Origin: Bacteroidales bacterium
GTDB lineage: Bacteria > Bacteroidota > Bacteroidia > Bacteroidales > UBA932
NCBI GenBank assembly: GCA_017439305.1
Contig: JAFSJK010000010.1
Location: forward strand, 1 to 64,000
Direction: 5' to 3'
DNA: 64,000 nt
Shown here: one piece after another, positions 26,901-35,362 of the stretch
Layout: each line of letters opens with the position of its first letter
How positions within the stretch are numbered: the first letter of the stretch is position 1
Made by a program: the position numbers and the translations under genes
The notes under the pieces: model-generated
Databases searched by the model: none
The model's input: only the letters and a program-made list of their open reading frames with translations
Told to the model about the DNA's origin: nothing

Positions 26901-26908
26901 CAAAGATA
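26901..26908 (-). promoter_or_regulatory. -7 promoter element of the hut operon
   Basis: The minus strand reads TATCTTTG, 25 bases before the ftcD ATG. No HutC-like operator or known regulator gene is visible nearby. Confidence 0.75.
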
Positions 26909-26940
26909 GCGAATAGTTTTCAATTTGGAAGTAAATCGGT

Positions 26941-28437
26941 CTATTTCCGTTTGAAATATTTACCGATGACCGGAATTTCGGCCAAAGGCAGGTCCTTCTT
27001 TACGATGTAGGCGACGAAGAGGCCGATCAGGATGGTGTTCACAAGGATGGACAGCCAGATACTGAGGTGGTTGTTGGACCACCAGATGCCGGCGAACAAG
27101 ACTGCACAGATCAGCGTATACAGCCCCATTTCCTTCATGGGATAGTCGATGGGGTAAAACTTCTGGCCCAGAAAATAGGAGAGGACCATCGTGGTGCCAT
27201 AACCCACGAAACCGCCCCAGGCGCACGCCATGTAACCGTATTTCGGTACATACACGAAGTTGATGGCCAGCAGGACCGCGCAGCCGATGCCGGAAACGAC
27301 CGCTCCCCAGATGGTCTTGTCGGATAGCTTGTACCAGAAAGAAAGGTTGAAGGAAACGCCCATCATGATTTCGGCGGCCATCACGATGGGGACCACTTTC
27401 AGGCCCTCCCAATAACCGCGGTGGATGAGGTAGCGCAGCACGTTGATGTACCCCATTACGCAAAGGAATGCGAGCAGCGTGAAAATGAGGAAGTATTTCA
27501 TGCCCTTCGCATAGGTCTCCTTGCTGTCTTTCTCGCGGGAACTGCCGAATACGAATGGCTCATAGGCATATCGGAACGCCTGGGTGATCAAGGCCATGAT
27601 CATGGCGATTTTCACGGCGGCCCCGTAAATGCCAAGTTGGACGGTGGCCTCTGCCCCGGGATAGATTCTCGGGAAGAGAATCTTGTCGGCCGACTGGTTC
27701 AGGTTGCCGGCGATACCCAGCACCAGGATGGGCCAGCTGTAGGAGAGCATCTGCTTGCAGAGACCCTTGTCGAAGCCATAACCGATGCCTTTGATCTCCT
27801 TGATGAAGAAGAAAGTGACGATGGATGTGCAGAACAGATTGATATAGAACACATAACCGACGCCGATTTCAGGATTGTAGATATTTCCGACCACATCGGG
27901 ATGACCCTTGTACAGCTCAGGCAGCAGGACGAAGAAGACCAGGTTGAGCGCGATGCTCGTGAAGATGAACAGGAGTTTCAGCGCCGCGAATTTGATGGGG
28001 CGTTTCTGGAACCGGAGGTAGGCAAACAGGATGGCCTGGAACGCGTCCAGGGCCACAGTAACGGCCATCACCCAGATATAGGAGGGGTGGTCCGCATATC
28101 CCAGTCCCGTTGAAATCGGCCCGAGGAAAGCGAAGACTCCGGCGATGAAGAGCAGGGAGGTGGTCGTGACCATCCGGAGTACGGTCGAAAAGACTAATTT
28201 CGGATCTTCACCCTCCTTGTTCGCATACCGGAAAAAGGTCGTCTCCATCCCGTAGGTCAGAATGACGAGTATGAAACCGGTCAGGGCATAGATATTGGTG
28301 TTGACTCCCATCGCCCCGCTGGAAGCGGGGAAGATATAGGTATAAGCTACGCCCAGCAGGTAATTGAGGAACCGCCCGATGATGCTGCTGAGTCCGTAGA
28401 TGGCCGTATCCTTGGCCAGGGTTTTCATGTCTGCCAT
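26941..28437 (-). CDS. polysaccharide flippase (Wzx/MurJ/MATE-like)
   Basis: The 498-residue polytopic protein has about 14 hydrophobic segments. The N-terminus KTLAKDTAIYGLSSIIGRFLNYLLG is typical of the Bacteroidota oligosaccharide flippases that move undecaprenyl-linked glycans across the inner membrane. A longer in-frame version begins at 28683, but that part is hydrophilic, lacks conservation and overlaps mtgA. I chose the ATG at 28437 (MADMKTL), just after the promoter element; 28428 is an alternative. The gene is alone, with no other polysaccharide genes on its strand. Confidence 0.88.
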   Translation of the reverse strand: MADMKTLAKDTAIYGLSSIIGRFLNYLLGVAYTYIFPASSGAMGVNTNIYALTGFILVILTYGMETTFFRYANKEGEDPKLVFSTVLRMVTTTSLLFIAGVFAFLGPISTGLGYADHPSYIWVMAVTVALDAFQAILFAYLRFQKRPIKFAALKLLFIFTSIALNLVFFVLLPELYKGHPDVVGNIYNPEIGVGYVFYINLFCTSIVTFFFIKEIKGIGYGFDKGLCKQMLSYSWPILVLGIAGNLNQSADKILFPRIYPGAEATVQLGIYGAAVKIAMIMALITQAFRYAYEPFVFGSSREKDSKETYAKGMKYFLIFTLLAFLCVMGYINVLRYLIHRGYWEGLKVVPIVMAAEIMMGVSFNLSFWYKLSDKTIWGAVVSGIGCAVLLAINFVYVPKYGYMACAWGGFVGYGTTMVLSYFLGQKFYPIDYPMKEMGLYTLICAVLFAGIWWSNNHLSIWLSILVNTILIGLFVAYIVKKDLPLAEIPVIGKYFKRK

Positions 28438-28445
28438 ATATCCAA

Positions 28446-28453
28446 CAAAATTA
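28446..28453 (-). promoter_or_regulatory. -7 promoter element of the flippase gene
   Basis: The minus strand reads TAATTTTG, 8 bases before the chosen ATG, which supports this start and a very short leader. Confidence 0.55.
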
Positions 28454-28512
28454 CGGATTATTCCTGCAATTAGCAAGCCGGGGGCACGGGATTTGTGGCA
28501 AAACCGGCCCGT

Positions 28513-29223
28513 ATGCGAAGAATGAGGAAAAGGGGTTTCTGGTACTGGGTCCTGGTCCGGATCCCGTTCTGGTTCGTCGTGGCCAGTCTCGTCTGGGTGA
28601 CCCTCCTCAAGTGGGTCCCCGTCCGGGTTACGCCCCTGATGGTCCGGCGGTCTGTCCAGTTCGCCCGGGAAGAAGGGTTCCATACCCGGCAGCGCTGGAA
28701 ACCGCTGGAAGAGATTTCACCGGAAATGGTCAAGGCGGTCATTACCTGTGAGGACAACAAGTTCGCCTCCCACCACGGTTTCGATTGGGGGGAGATCCAT
28801 GCGATGTGGAAAGAGCACACTGAAAAAGGCAAGAGAATCCGCGGATGCAGCACCATATCCCAGCAGACGGCGAAGAATGTCTTTACCTGGGGGACTCAGA
28901 CGTGGGTCCGAAAGGGATTCGAATGGTATTGGACTTTCCTCATCGAGATGATCTGGGGAAAGGAGCGGATCATGGAAGTCTACCTGAACGTTGTCGAGAT
29001 GGGGAAGGGGATTTATGGGACAGAGGCTGCCGCCCGGAAATATTACGGGATTCCCGCCGCTTCGTTGAACCGGAACCAGGCCGTCGCCATCGCCGTCTGC
29101 CTGCCCAGTCCGCTGAAATACAACCCGACGGCCCCGACTTCCTATCTTCTCAAGCGGCAGCGCCTGATCCGCGCACGGATCCCGAAGGTCTCGATGCCGG
29201 AATGGGTCGGCCAGGGAAAATGA
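28513..29223 (+). CDS. mtgA: monofunctional biosynthetic peptidoglycan transglycosylase
   Basis: The 236-residue GT51 enzyme has one N-terminal membrane anchor (about 10-32) and a transglycosylase domain outside the membrane. Motifs are VKAVITCEDNKFASHHGFDW (catalytic Glu in EDNKF, about residue 78), RGCSTISQQTAKNVF, KERIMEVYLNVVEMGKGIYG and AVAIAVCLPSP. It polymerises lipid II into glycan strands without a transpeptidase domain. I chose the ATG at 28513; a GTG at 28495 would add six residues. It is divergent from the flippase. Confidence 0.93.
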   Translation: MRRMRKRGFWYWVLVRIPFWFVVASLVWVTLLKWVPVRVTPLMVRRSVQFAREEGFHTRQRWKPLEEISPEMVKAVITCEDNKFASHHGFDWGEIHAMWKEHTEKGKRIRGCSTISQQTAKNVFTWGTQTWVRKGFEWYWTFLIEMIWGKERIMEVYLNVVEMGKGIYGTEAAARKYYGIPAASLNRNQAVAIAVCLPSPLKYNPTAPTSYLLKRQRLIRARIPKVSMPEWVGQGK

Positions 29224-29265
29224 CAGGATTTGGACGGAATGCTTCGGTTTTTCCGCCCATTTTCC

Positions 29266-29273
29266 TATATTTG
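29266..29273 (+). promoter_or_regulatory. -7 promoter element of the first GH3 gene
   Basis: TATATTTG, 20 bases before the ATG at 29293. Confidence 0.75.
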
Positions 29274-29292
29274 TACAAATTACCATATCAGC

Positions 29293-31566
29293 ATGAAGCG
29301 ACTGACCACCCTGCTGGCGCTTGGCGCCCTGGCCGCGACCCTGTCGGCCCAACCGTACAAAGACCGGAGTCTTTCCCCTGAAGAACGGGCGGCGGACCTG
29401 GTTTCCCGTCTGACCCTGGAGGAGAAAGCGTCTTTGTCGATGCACACTTCCGCGCCGGTGCCCGCCCTGGGCGTCCGGGCTTACAACTGGTGGAGCGAGG
29501 CGCTGCACGGCGTGGCCCGCAACGGGTCTGCCACTGTCTTCCCGCAGCCTATCGGCATGGCGGCTTCCTTTGACGAACCGCTTCTGTACGAAGTATTTAC
29601 AGCTGTCAGTGACGAAGCGCGCGTGAAGAACCGCCAGGCTCGTGAGGCGGGGCACGTGAAGCAGTACCAGGGTGTTACTTTCTGGACTCCGAACATCAAT
29701 ATCTTCCGCGATCCCCGCTGGGGACGCGGGATGGAAACCTACGGCGAGGACCCGTATCTGACGGGACAGCTGGGAATGGCCGTGGTCCGGGGCCTGCAGG
29801 GCCCGTCGGATTCCCCGGTCCTGAAAACCCACGCCTGCGCGAAGCACTACGCCGTCCATTCGGGACCGGAGTGGAACCGTCACAGCTATGATGCCAACGT
29901 GTCGGAGCGGGACCTTCGCGAGACTTATCTGCCAGCCTTCAAGGACCTGGTGACCAAGGCTGACGTCCAGGAAGTGATGACCGCTTACAACCGGTTCCGC
30001 GGCGAGCCCTGCGGAGCCAGCAGCTACCTGATTGACACGATCCTGCGTGGAGAATGGGGCTACAAGGGTCTCATTACGTCCGATTGCTGGGCCGTGGAGG
30101 ACTTCTACGTCGACGGCCGCCACGGCTACTCTCCGGACGTGGCTTCCGCTGCGGCTGCCGCCGTCCACGCCGGTGTGGATACGGAATGCGGACAGGCCTA
30201 CCGCCATATCCCTGAAGCCGTGGAACGCGGCCTGCTGGACGAGAAAGACCTGGATCGCAACCTTATCCGCCTGTTTGCGGCCCGGTTCCGTCTGGGCGAG
30301 ATGGACGACATCTCCCTCTGGGACGACCTGCCGGAATCCATCGTGGAAGGTCCTGAACATCTGGCCCTTTCCCGCAAGATGGCGCAGGAGACGATGGTCC
30401 TGCTGCAGAACAAGGGAAATATCCTCCCGCTGAAGCCCGGCACCCGCATCGCCCTGGTGGGCCCGAACGGGGATGATGCCGAGATGCAGTGGGGCAACTA
30501 CAACCCCATCCCCAAGAATACGGTCACCCTGCTGGGCGCCCTGAAGGAGAGGATTCCCGACATCACCTATGTCCGCGGCTGCGGTATCCTGGGGGCCGAG
30601 TTCGCCCCCAAGCCCGATCCGAACAACCCCCTGTCCCGTACCATCGGCATGAGCGACGAGGAACTGCAGGCCATCGCGCAGCAGTATGCCATCGGTGTCC
30701 AGGACATCCGGAATTATGTCCGCCGCCAGGAACGGATGCAGGCGGGTTTCCTTCCCGAATTGGATGTGGATGCCGTCCTGAAAGAATTGGAAGGCATTGA
30801 GGTCGTGGTGTTTGCAGGTGGTATCTCGCCCCGCCTCGAGGGAGAGGAGATGCCGGTGGACCTGCCCGGTTTCAAGGGTGGTGACCGTACCGACATCCAG
30901 CTTCCCCAGGTGCAGCGGGACCTGTTGAAAGCCCTGCACGATGCCGGAAAGAAAGTGATCCTCGTGAACTTCTCCGGCTGCGCCATCGGCCTTGAGCCGG
31001 AGACGCAGTCCTGCGACGCCATCCTCCAGGCCTGGTATCCGGGCCAGGAAGGTGGCCATGCCATCGCCGATGTCCTCTTCGGCGACGTCGTTCCCTCCGG
31101 CAAACTGCCCGTCACCTTCTACCGGAATGTGGAGCAACTTCCCGATTTCGAGAATTACGACATGAAGGGCCACACCTATCGCTTCTTCGAGGGCAATCCC
31201 CTTTATCCGTTCGGTTATGGCCTTTCTTATACGCAGTTCCGCTACAAGCGGGCGAAAGTGAGGAACAACACGCTGATCATCCCGGTCAAGAACACCGGCA
31301 AGCGGGAAGCTGCCGAGGTGGTGCAGGTCTATGTCCGCCGCAAGGACGATCCGGCCGGTCCTTCCAAGACGCTCCGCGCATTCCGCCGCGTGACCATCCC
31401 TGCCGGCAAGACCGTCAAAGTGACCATCCCGCTGGAGGACGAGACCTTCCTCTGGTGGTCGGAAGAGGCGCAGGACATGGTTCCGCTTCCGGGAAAGTAT
31501 GAACTGCTCTATGGTGGCAGTTCCGATGCCGTGAAGAAAGTCCGCTACAAGTTTACGAACAAGTAA
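29293..31566 (+). CDS. secreted GH3 glycosidase, beta-xylosidase-like
   Basis: The 757-residue exo-glycosidase has a Sec signal (MKRLTTLLALGALAATLSAQ). NWWSEALHGVARNG (about 64-77) and the long GH3 N-domain with nucleophile Asp in ITSDCWAVEDF (about 263) are typical of the beta-xylosidase / arabinofuranosidase branch. The C-domain (VALVGPNGDDAEMQWGNYNP; VVFAGGISPRLEGEEMPVDLPGFKGGDRTD) and the terminal Fn3-like domain (NPLYPFGYGLSYTQF onwards) are complete. The start after the promoter at 29266 removes an upstream in-frame extension. An SDR gene follows after 11 bases. Confidence 0.92.
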   Translation: MKRLTTLLALGALAATLSAQPYKDRSLSPEERAADLVSRLTLEEKASLSMHTSAPVPALGVRAYNWWSEALHGVARNGSATVFPQPIGMAASFDEPLLYEVFTAVSDEARVKNRQAREAGHVKQYQGVTFWTPNINIFRDPRWGRGMETYGEDPYLTGQLGMAVVRGLQGPSDSPVLKTHACAKHYAVHSGPEWNRHSYDANVSERDLRETYLPAFKDLVTKADVQEVMTAYNRFRGEPCGASSYLIDTILRGEWGYKGLITSDCWAVEDFYVDGRHGYSPDVASAAAAAVHAGVDTECGQAYRHIPEAVERGLLDEKDLDRNLIRLFAARFRLGEMDDISLWDDLPESIVEGPEHLALSRKMAQETMVLLQNKGNILPLKPGTRIALVGPNGDDAEMQWGNYNPIPKNTVTLLGALKERIPDITYVRGCGILGAEFAPKPDPNNPLSRTIGMSDEELQAIAQQYAIGVQDIRNYVRRQERMQAGFLPELDVDAVLKELEGIEVVVFAGGISPRLEGEEMPVDLPGFKGGDRTDIQLPQVQRDLLKALHDAGKKVILVNFSGCAIGLEPETQSCDAILQAWYPGQEGGHAIADVLFGDVVPSGKLPVTFYRNVEQLPDFENYDMKGHTYRFFEGNPLYPFGYGLSYTQFRYKRAKVRNNTLIIPVKNTGKREAAEVVQVYVRRKDDPAGPSKTLRAFRRVTIPAGKTVKVTIPLEDETFLWWSEEAQDMVPLPGKYELLYGGSSDAVKKVRYKFTNK

Positions 31567-31577
31567 TCATCCAGACT

Positions 31578-32414
31578 TTGCCGTTCCAACCTAAAACCAT
31601 CCTCATCACGGGCGCCAGCAGCGGCATCGGTTTCGATGCGGCCCGGACGCTGGCCCGCCAGGGACACCGCGTATATGCGGCGGCCCGGCGGGTGGACCGG
31701 ATGGAGCCTCTGAAGGAGGATGGTGTCATCCCTATACGGATGGACGTGACGGACGAACCGTCCCTGCAGGACGGTGTCCGGACCGTCCTGCAGGCCGAAG
31801 GCCGGATCGACGTCCTGGTGAACAATGCCGGCTACGGCTATTTCGGCGCCATTGAGAACGTTCCCTTGGATGAGGCCCGGAGACAGTTGGAAGTCAATGT
31901 TTTCGGCCTTGCCCGCCTGTGCCAGCTGGTGCTTCCCGCCATGCGGAAGCAGGGGAGCGGCCGCATCGTCAACATCTCTTCCGTCGCCGGCAAATCCGTC
32001 CTGCTTTTCGGAGGCTGGTACCACGTGTCCAAGTATTCCGTGGAAGCCCTGAGCGATGCGCTCCGGATGGAGGTGAAACCATTCGGCATCGATGTCTCGC
32101 TCATCGAACCGGGCGGTATCAAGACCGACTGGGGAATCATCGCGGCCGACCATCTTGCGGAATCGTCGAAAGGAACTCCCTATGAGAAAGAAGGGCTGCA
32201 GGAGTCGAAGACCATGCGCAAGGCCTATTCCATCCGCCTGCTCTCCAAGCCTTCCGTCGTGACACGTGCCATTTCGAGGGCGGTGAACAGCCGGCGTCCG
32301 CGTACCCGCTATCGCATCGGTTTCGGAGCAGGTACACTGGTCTTTTTCCACAGTCTCCTTCCGGACCGCTGGTGGGATGCCCTGATGCGGCAGGGCGGCA
32401 AAATCAGATTTTAA
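31578..32414 (+). CDS. short-chain dehydrogenase/reductase
   Basis: The 278-residue classical SDR has the Rossmann motif TGASSGIG (about 11-18), NNAGYG, catalytic Ser in NISSVAG and YHVSK (Tyr and Lys, about 152-156). The proline-glycine turn EPGGIKTDW follows. Its substrate is unknown; the longer C-terminus (KPSVVTRAISRAVNSRRPRTRYRIGFGA) is usual in SDRs annotated as oxidoreductases acting on lipids or sterols. The only plausible start is TTG at 31578, 11 bases after the GH3 stop; no ATG is near. It is probably read with the GH3 before and the GH31 after. Confidence 0.88.
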   Translation: MPFQPKTILITGASSGIGFDAARTLARQGHRVYAAARRVDRMEPLKEDGVIPIRMDVTDEPSLQDGVRTVLQAEGRIDVLVNNAGYGYFGAIENVPLDEARRQLEVNVFGLARLCQLVLPAMRKQGSGRIVNISSVAGKSVLLFGGWYHVSKYSVEALSDALRMEVKPFGIDVSLIEPGGIKTDWGIIAADHLAESSKGTPYEKEGLQESKTMRKAYSIRLLSKPSVVTRAISRAVNSRRPRTRYRIGFGAGTLVFFHSLLPDRWWDALMRQGGKIRF

Positions 32415-32427
32415 CACATTGACAGCT

Positions 32428-35235
32428 ATGAAAAGAACGTTGCTCCTGGGACTTGCCGTCCTGATGATGCTCCAGGGATGCCAGTCCGGTTATTCGGTGA
32501 AAGGGAACCAGGTGGTGATCCCGGTGGAGGGTGATGCCGCACAGGTGCGCCTGCAGGTCCTCGGTGAGAAGATCATCCGGGTGAGCGCCACCCCGGACCG
32601 GAAATTTCATGACCGGAAGAGCCTGGTCGTGCTTCCCGTGAAGGAAAAGACGCCTTTCCAGGTAACCAGCGAGGCCGGGCAAGTGAAAGTGTCTACCTCG
32701 GCCTTGACGGCCATCGTGGACCAGGCCACCGGCATGTTGTCTTTCCTGGACGCTGACGGCAAGGAACTCCTGAGTTCCGTCAAGGGAGGAAAGATGTCTT
32801 TCACGCCCATCGAGGTGGAAGGAAAGAAGGCGTATTCCACCCGGGTGGTGTTTGATTCGCCGGCCGATGAGGCCTTCTACGGCCTGGGCCAGCAGCAGAC
32901 TGGCGAGTTCGACCACAAGGGACTTAACGAGGAACTGTATCAGTACAATACGAAGATCAGCATTCCGTTCGTCGTGTCGTCCAAAGGGTACGGGCTCTTG
33001 TTCGATGCCTACTCCCTGAGCCGTTGGGGCAATCCCAATCCTTACCAACATCTCGGAGACGTGTTCAGGATCTATGACAAGGACGGGAAGGAAGGTGCCC
33101 TCACGGGAACCTACCGGACCGCTGACGGAAATACGCTGGTCCAGCGCGAGGATTCCCTCGTCTATGACAATGAACGGCTGATTGCCAACCTTCCCAAGCT
33201 GCCCCTGTCCGGTGCGACTGTGACCTATGAGGGCGAAATCGAAGCCCTTGCGGAAGGGGATTACTACTTCACCCAGTATTATGCCGGTTTCCAGCGGACG
33301 GAAATCGGCGGGGAGGAAGTGATGTCCCGCCGGTGGCGTCCGGCCTGGAACCCCAACAGTTTCCGCTACAAGGTCCATTTCGCGTCCGGCGAACGGAAGC
33401 CTGTCAAGGTGGTCTGGGAGCCGGATGGCGGTGTCTCCTACATCAGCCTGAAGGTCGCCGTACCCCAGAGCGTGGAGGATCAGTCCCGCCTGAGTTTCTG
33501 GTCCGAATTCGAACCCCAGCTGGACTTCTATTTCATGGCAGGCGACGATTATGACGAAGTCATCGGCGGCTACCGCACCCTGACTGGAAAAGCCTCCCTG
33601 TACCCGAAGTGGTCCTTTGGCTTCTGGCAGAGCCGGGAGCGGTATTCCACCCAGGACGAACTGGTGGGCACGCTCGCGGAAATGCGCCGGCGGGGGATCC
33701 CGGTGGACAACATCGTCCAGGACTGGCACTATTGGAAGGAGGACCAGTGGGGAAGCCATGAGTTCGAGGCCTCCCGCTATCCCGACCCGGAAAAGATGCT
33801 GGACGACGTCCACGCGATGCACGGCCGCTTCATGATCAGCGTCTGGCCCAAGTTCTACACGAACACGGACCACTACAAGGAGCTCAAGGAAGCGGGCTAC
33901 GCCTATACGCATGCCGAGGATACAGGCCTCGTGGACTGGCTGAACCATCCCCAGTCCTTCTATGACGCGTATGCCGAAGGCGGCCGCAAGATGTTCTGGC
34001 GCCAGATGGATGAATCCCTGTACAGCCGCTATGGCAGGAAGATCGATGCCTGGTGGATGGACGCGAGCGAGCCGAACCTCCGCGACTGCCTCCCTTGGGA
34101 CTATTTCAAGTGGCTTCTTACTCCGACGGCCCTGGGCCCGTCCACGGAGTATTTCACCGCCTATTCCCTCGTGAACGCCGACGCCATTTACAAAGGCCAG
34201 CGCGAGGTCAATCCCGACACCCGTGTCTTCCTCCTCACGCGCAATGGTTTCGCCGGTCTCCAGCGCTATTCCACGGCCTCCTGGAGCGGTGACATCGGCA
34301 CGTCCTGGGAGGATATGCGCATGCAGATGGCCGCGGGTCTCGGCTACTCGATGGCCGGCCTTCCGATGTGGGGCATGGACATCGGCGGCTTCTCGGTGAT
34401 GGGCAAGTTCAACGATCCGGCGAACCGGCCGGAGTGGCAGGAACTCCAGACCCGCTGGCACCAGTTCGGCACTTTCGTGCCGCTGTTCCGTACCCATGGC
34501 CAGTGGCCGCAGCGTGAACTCTGGAACATTGCCGACGAAGGCTCGGAGACTTATGAGTCCATCCTCTGGTACATGCGCCTGCGCTACCGTCTGATGCCTT
34601 ACATCTATTCACTGGCGGGCGCCGTCCATTTCGACGACTACACGATCATGCGCGGCCTGCCGATGGACTTCCCGGGCGATCCCGAGGTCCGCGACCTGTC
34701 CGACCAGTGGCTCTTCGGCCCGGCCCTGATGCCTTGCCCCGTGTATGAATACAAGGCCCGCAGCCGCAGCGTCTATTTCCCGAAGGGCGGCTGGTATGAC
34801 TTCTATACGGGATCATATATAGCTGGTGGCGAGCGACTTACGGTCGAAGCTCCCTATTCCCGCATGCCGCTCTACGTACGCGCCGGCTCCATCGTCCCGT
34901 TCGGTCCCGACATGCAGTGGTCCGACGAGAAACCCGCCGACAACATCCGGCTTTATGTCTACGCCGGCCACGACGCCGACTTCACCCTCTACGAGGATGA
35001 CGGTGTCTCCTATGGCTATGAGAAGGGATTCTACGCGACGATTCCGATGCATTGGGATGACGCTTCCCGCACCCTGACCCTTGGCACCCGCGAAGGCTCC
35101 TTCCCGGGTATGCTCCAAGAGCGAACCTTCACCCTCGTTATCATCAACCCTTCCCATCCCCACGCCTACGACCCGGACGCCGAAGGCATCGAAGTCCTAT
35201 ACTCCGGGAAAACGGTAGCGGTCCGGGAGAATTGA
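32428..35235 (+). CDS. GH31 alpha-xylosidase-like lipoprotein with inserted PA14-like domain
   Basis: The 935-residue lipoprotein (lipobox LQGC) has an N-terminal GH31 beta-sandwich with EAFYGLGQQQTGEFDHKG, an inserted PA14-like domain (about 265-350; YEGEIEALAEGDYYFTQYYAGF), the catalytic barrel with nucleophile Asp in WWMDASEPNL (about 545) and acid/base Asp in SGDIGTSWEDM, and C-terminal sandwiches. A PA14 insertion and the WMDASEP motif occur in Bacteroides alpha-xylosidases that remove xylose from xyloglucan oligosaccharides. It lies 13 bases after the SDR. The TGA stop is inside the left arm of the inverted-repeat element that follows. Confidence 0.9.
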   Translation: MKRTLLLGLAVLMMLQGCQSGYSVKGNQVVIPVEGDAAQVRLQVLGEKIIRVSATPDRKFHDRKSLVVLPVKEKTPFQVTSEAGQVKVSTSALTAIVDQATGMLSFLDADGKELLSSVKGGKMSFTPIEVEGKKAYSTRVVFDSPADEAFYGLGQQQTGEFDHKGLNEELYQYNTKISIPFVVSSKGYGLLFDAYSLSRWGNPNPYQHLGDVFRIYDKDGKEGALTGTYRTADGNTLVQREDSLVYDNERLIANLPKLPLSGATVTYEGEIEALAEGDYYFTQYYAGFQRTEIGGEEVMSRRWRPAWNPNSFRYKVHFASGERKPVKVVWEPDGGVSYISLKVAVPQSVEDQSRLSFWSEFEPQLDFYFMAGDDYDEVIGGYRTLTGKASLYPKWSFGFWQSRERYSTQDELVGTLAEMRRRGIPVDNIVQDWHYWKEDQWGSHEFEASRYPDPEKMLDDVHAMHGRFMISVWPKFYTNTDHYKELKEAGYAYTHAEDTGLVDWLNHPQSFYDAYAEGGRKMFWRQMDESLYSRYGRKIDAWWMDASEPNLRDCLPWDYFKWLLTPTALGPSTEYFTAYSLVNADAIYKGQREVNPDTRVFLLTRNGFAGLQRYSTASWSGDIGTSWEDMRMQMAAGLGYSMAGLPMWGMDIGGFSVMGKFNDPANRPEWQELQTRWHQFGTFVPLFRTHGQWPQRELWNIADEGSETYESILWYMRLRYRLMPYIYSLAGAVHFDDYTIMRGLPMDFPGDPEVRDLSDQWLFGPALMPCPVYEYKARSRSVYFPKGGWYDFYTGSYIAGGERLTVEAPYSRMPLYVRAGSIVPFGPDMQWSDEKPADNIRLYVYAGHDADFTLYEDDGVSYGYEKGFYATIPMHWDDASRTLTLGTREGSFPGMLQERTFTLVIINPSHPHAYDPDAEGIEVLYSGKTVAVREN

Positions 35236-35343
35236 CCCCTCCAGGACTGTGGCCACCCTCGGCCGCATAAGAGGGAGGGGCCCGAAGACGGCGGATGCCG
35301 GCTTTGGGAGGGGTCGCATAGCGACGTCCTGGAGGGGGCAATT
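35230..35343. mobile_element. MITE-like or REP-like inverted-repeat element
   Basis: A 114-base element is bounded by 18-base inverted repeats with one mismatch (35230-35247 and 35326-35343; AATTGACCCCTCCAGGAC at the left). Inside are CCCTC-N10-GAGGG (35256-35275) and GTCGC-ATA-GCGAC (35313-35325) stems and two GGGAGGGG boxes. It fills the gap between the convergent GH31 and cysteine desulfidase genes, has no coding frame, and its left arm carries the GH31 stop codon. It could be a non-autonomous mobile element that now serves as a two-way terminator. Confidence 0.55.
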
Positions 35344-35362
35344 CCCCTGGACCGGGATGTCC

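Noticed and set aside
28438-28683. An 82-residue N-terminal extension of the flippase
   Set aside because: It is hydrophilic, rich in Pro, Asp and Glu, runs antisense to mtgA and precedes the normal family start.
35230-35343. CRISPR-like or clustered direct repeats
   Set aside because: The repeats are inverted, only two copies exist, and no cas gene is present anywhere in the window.
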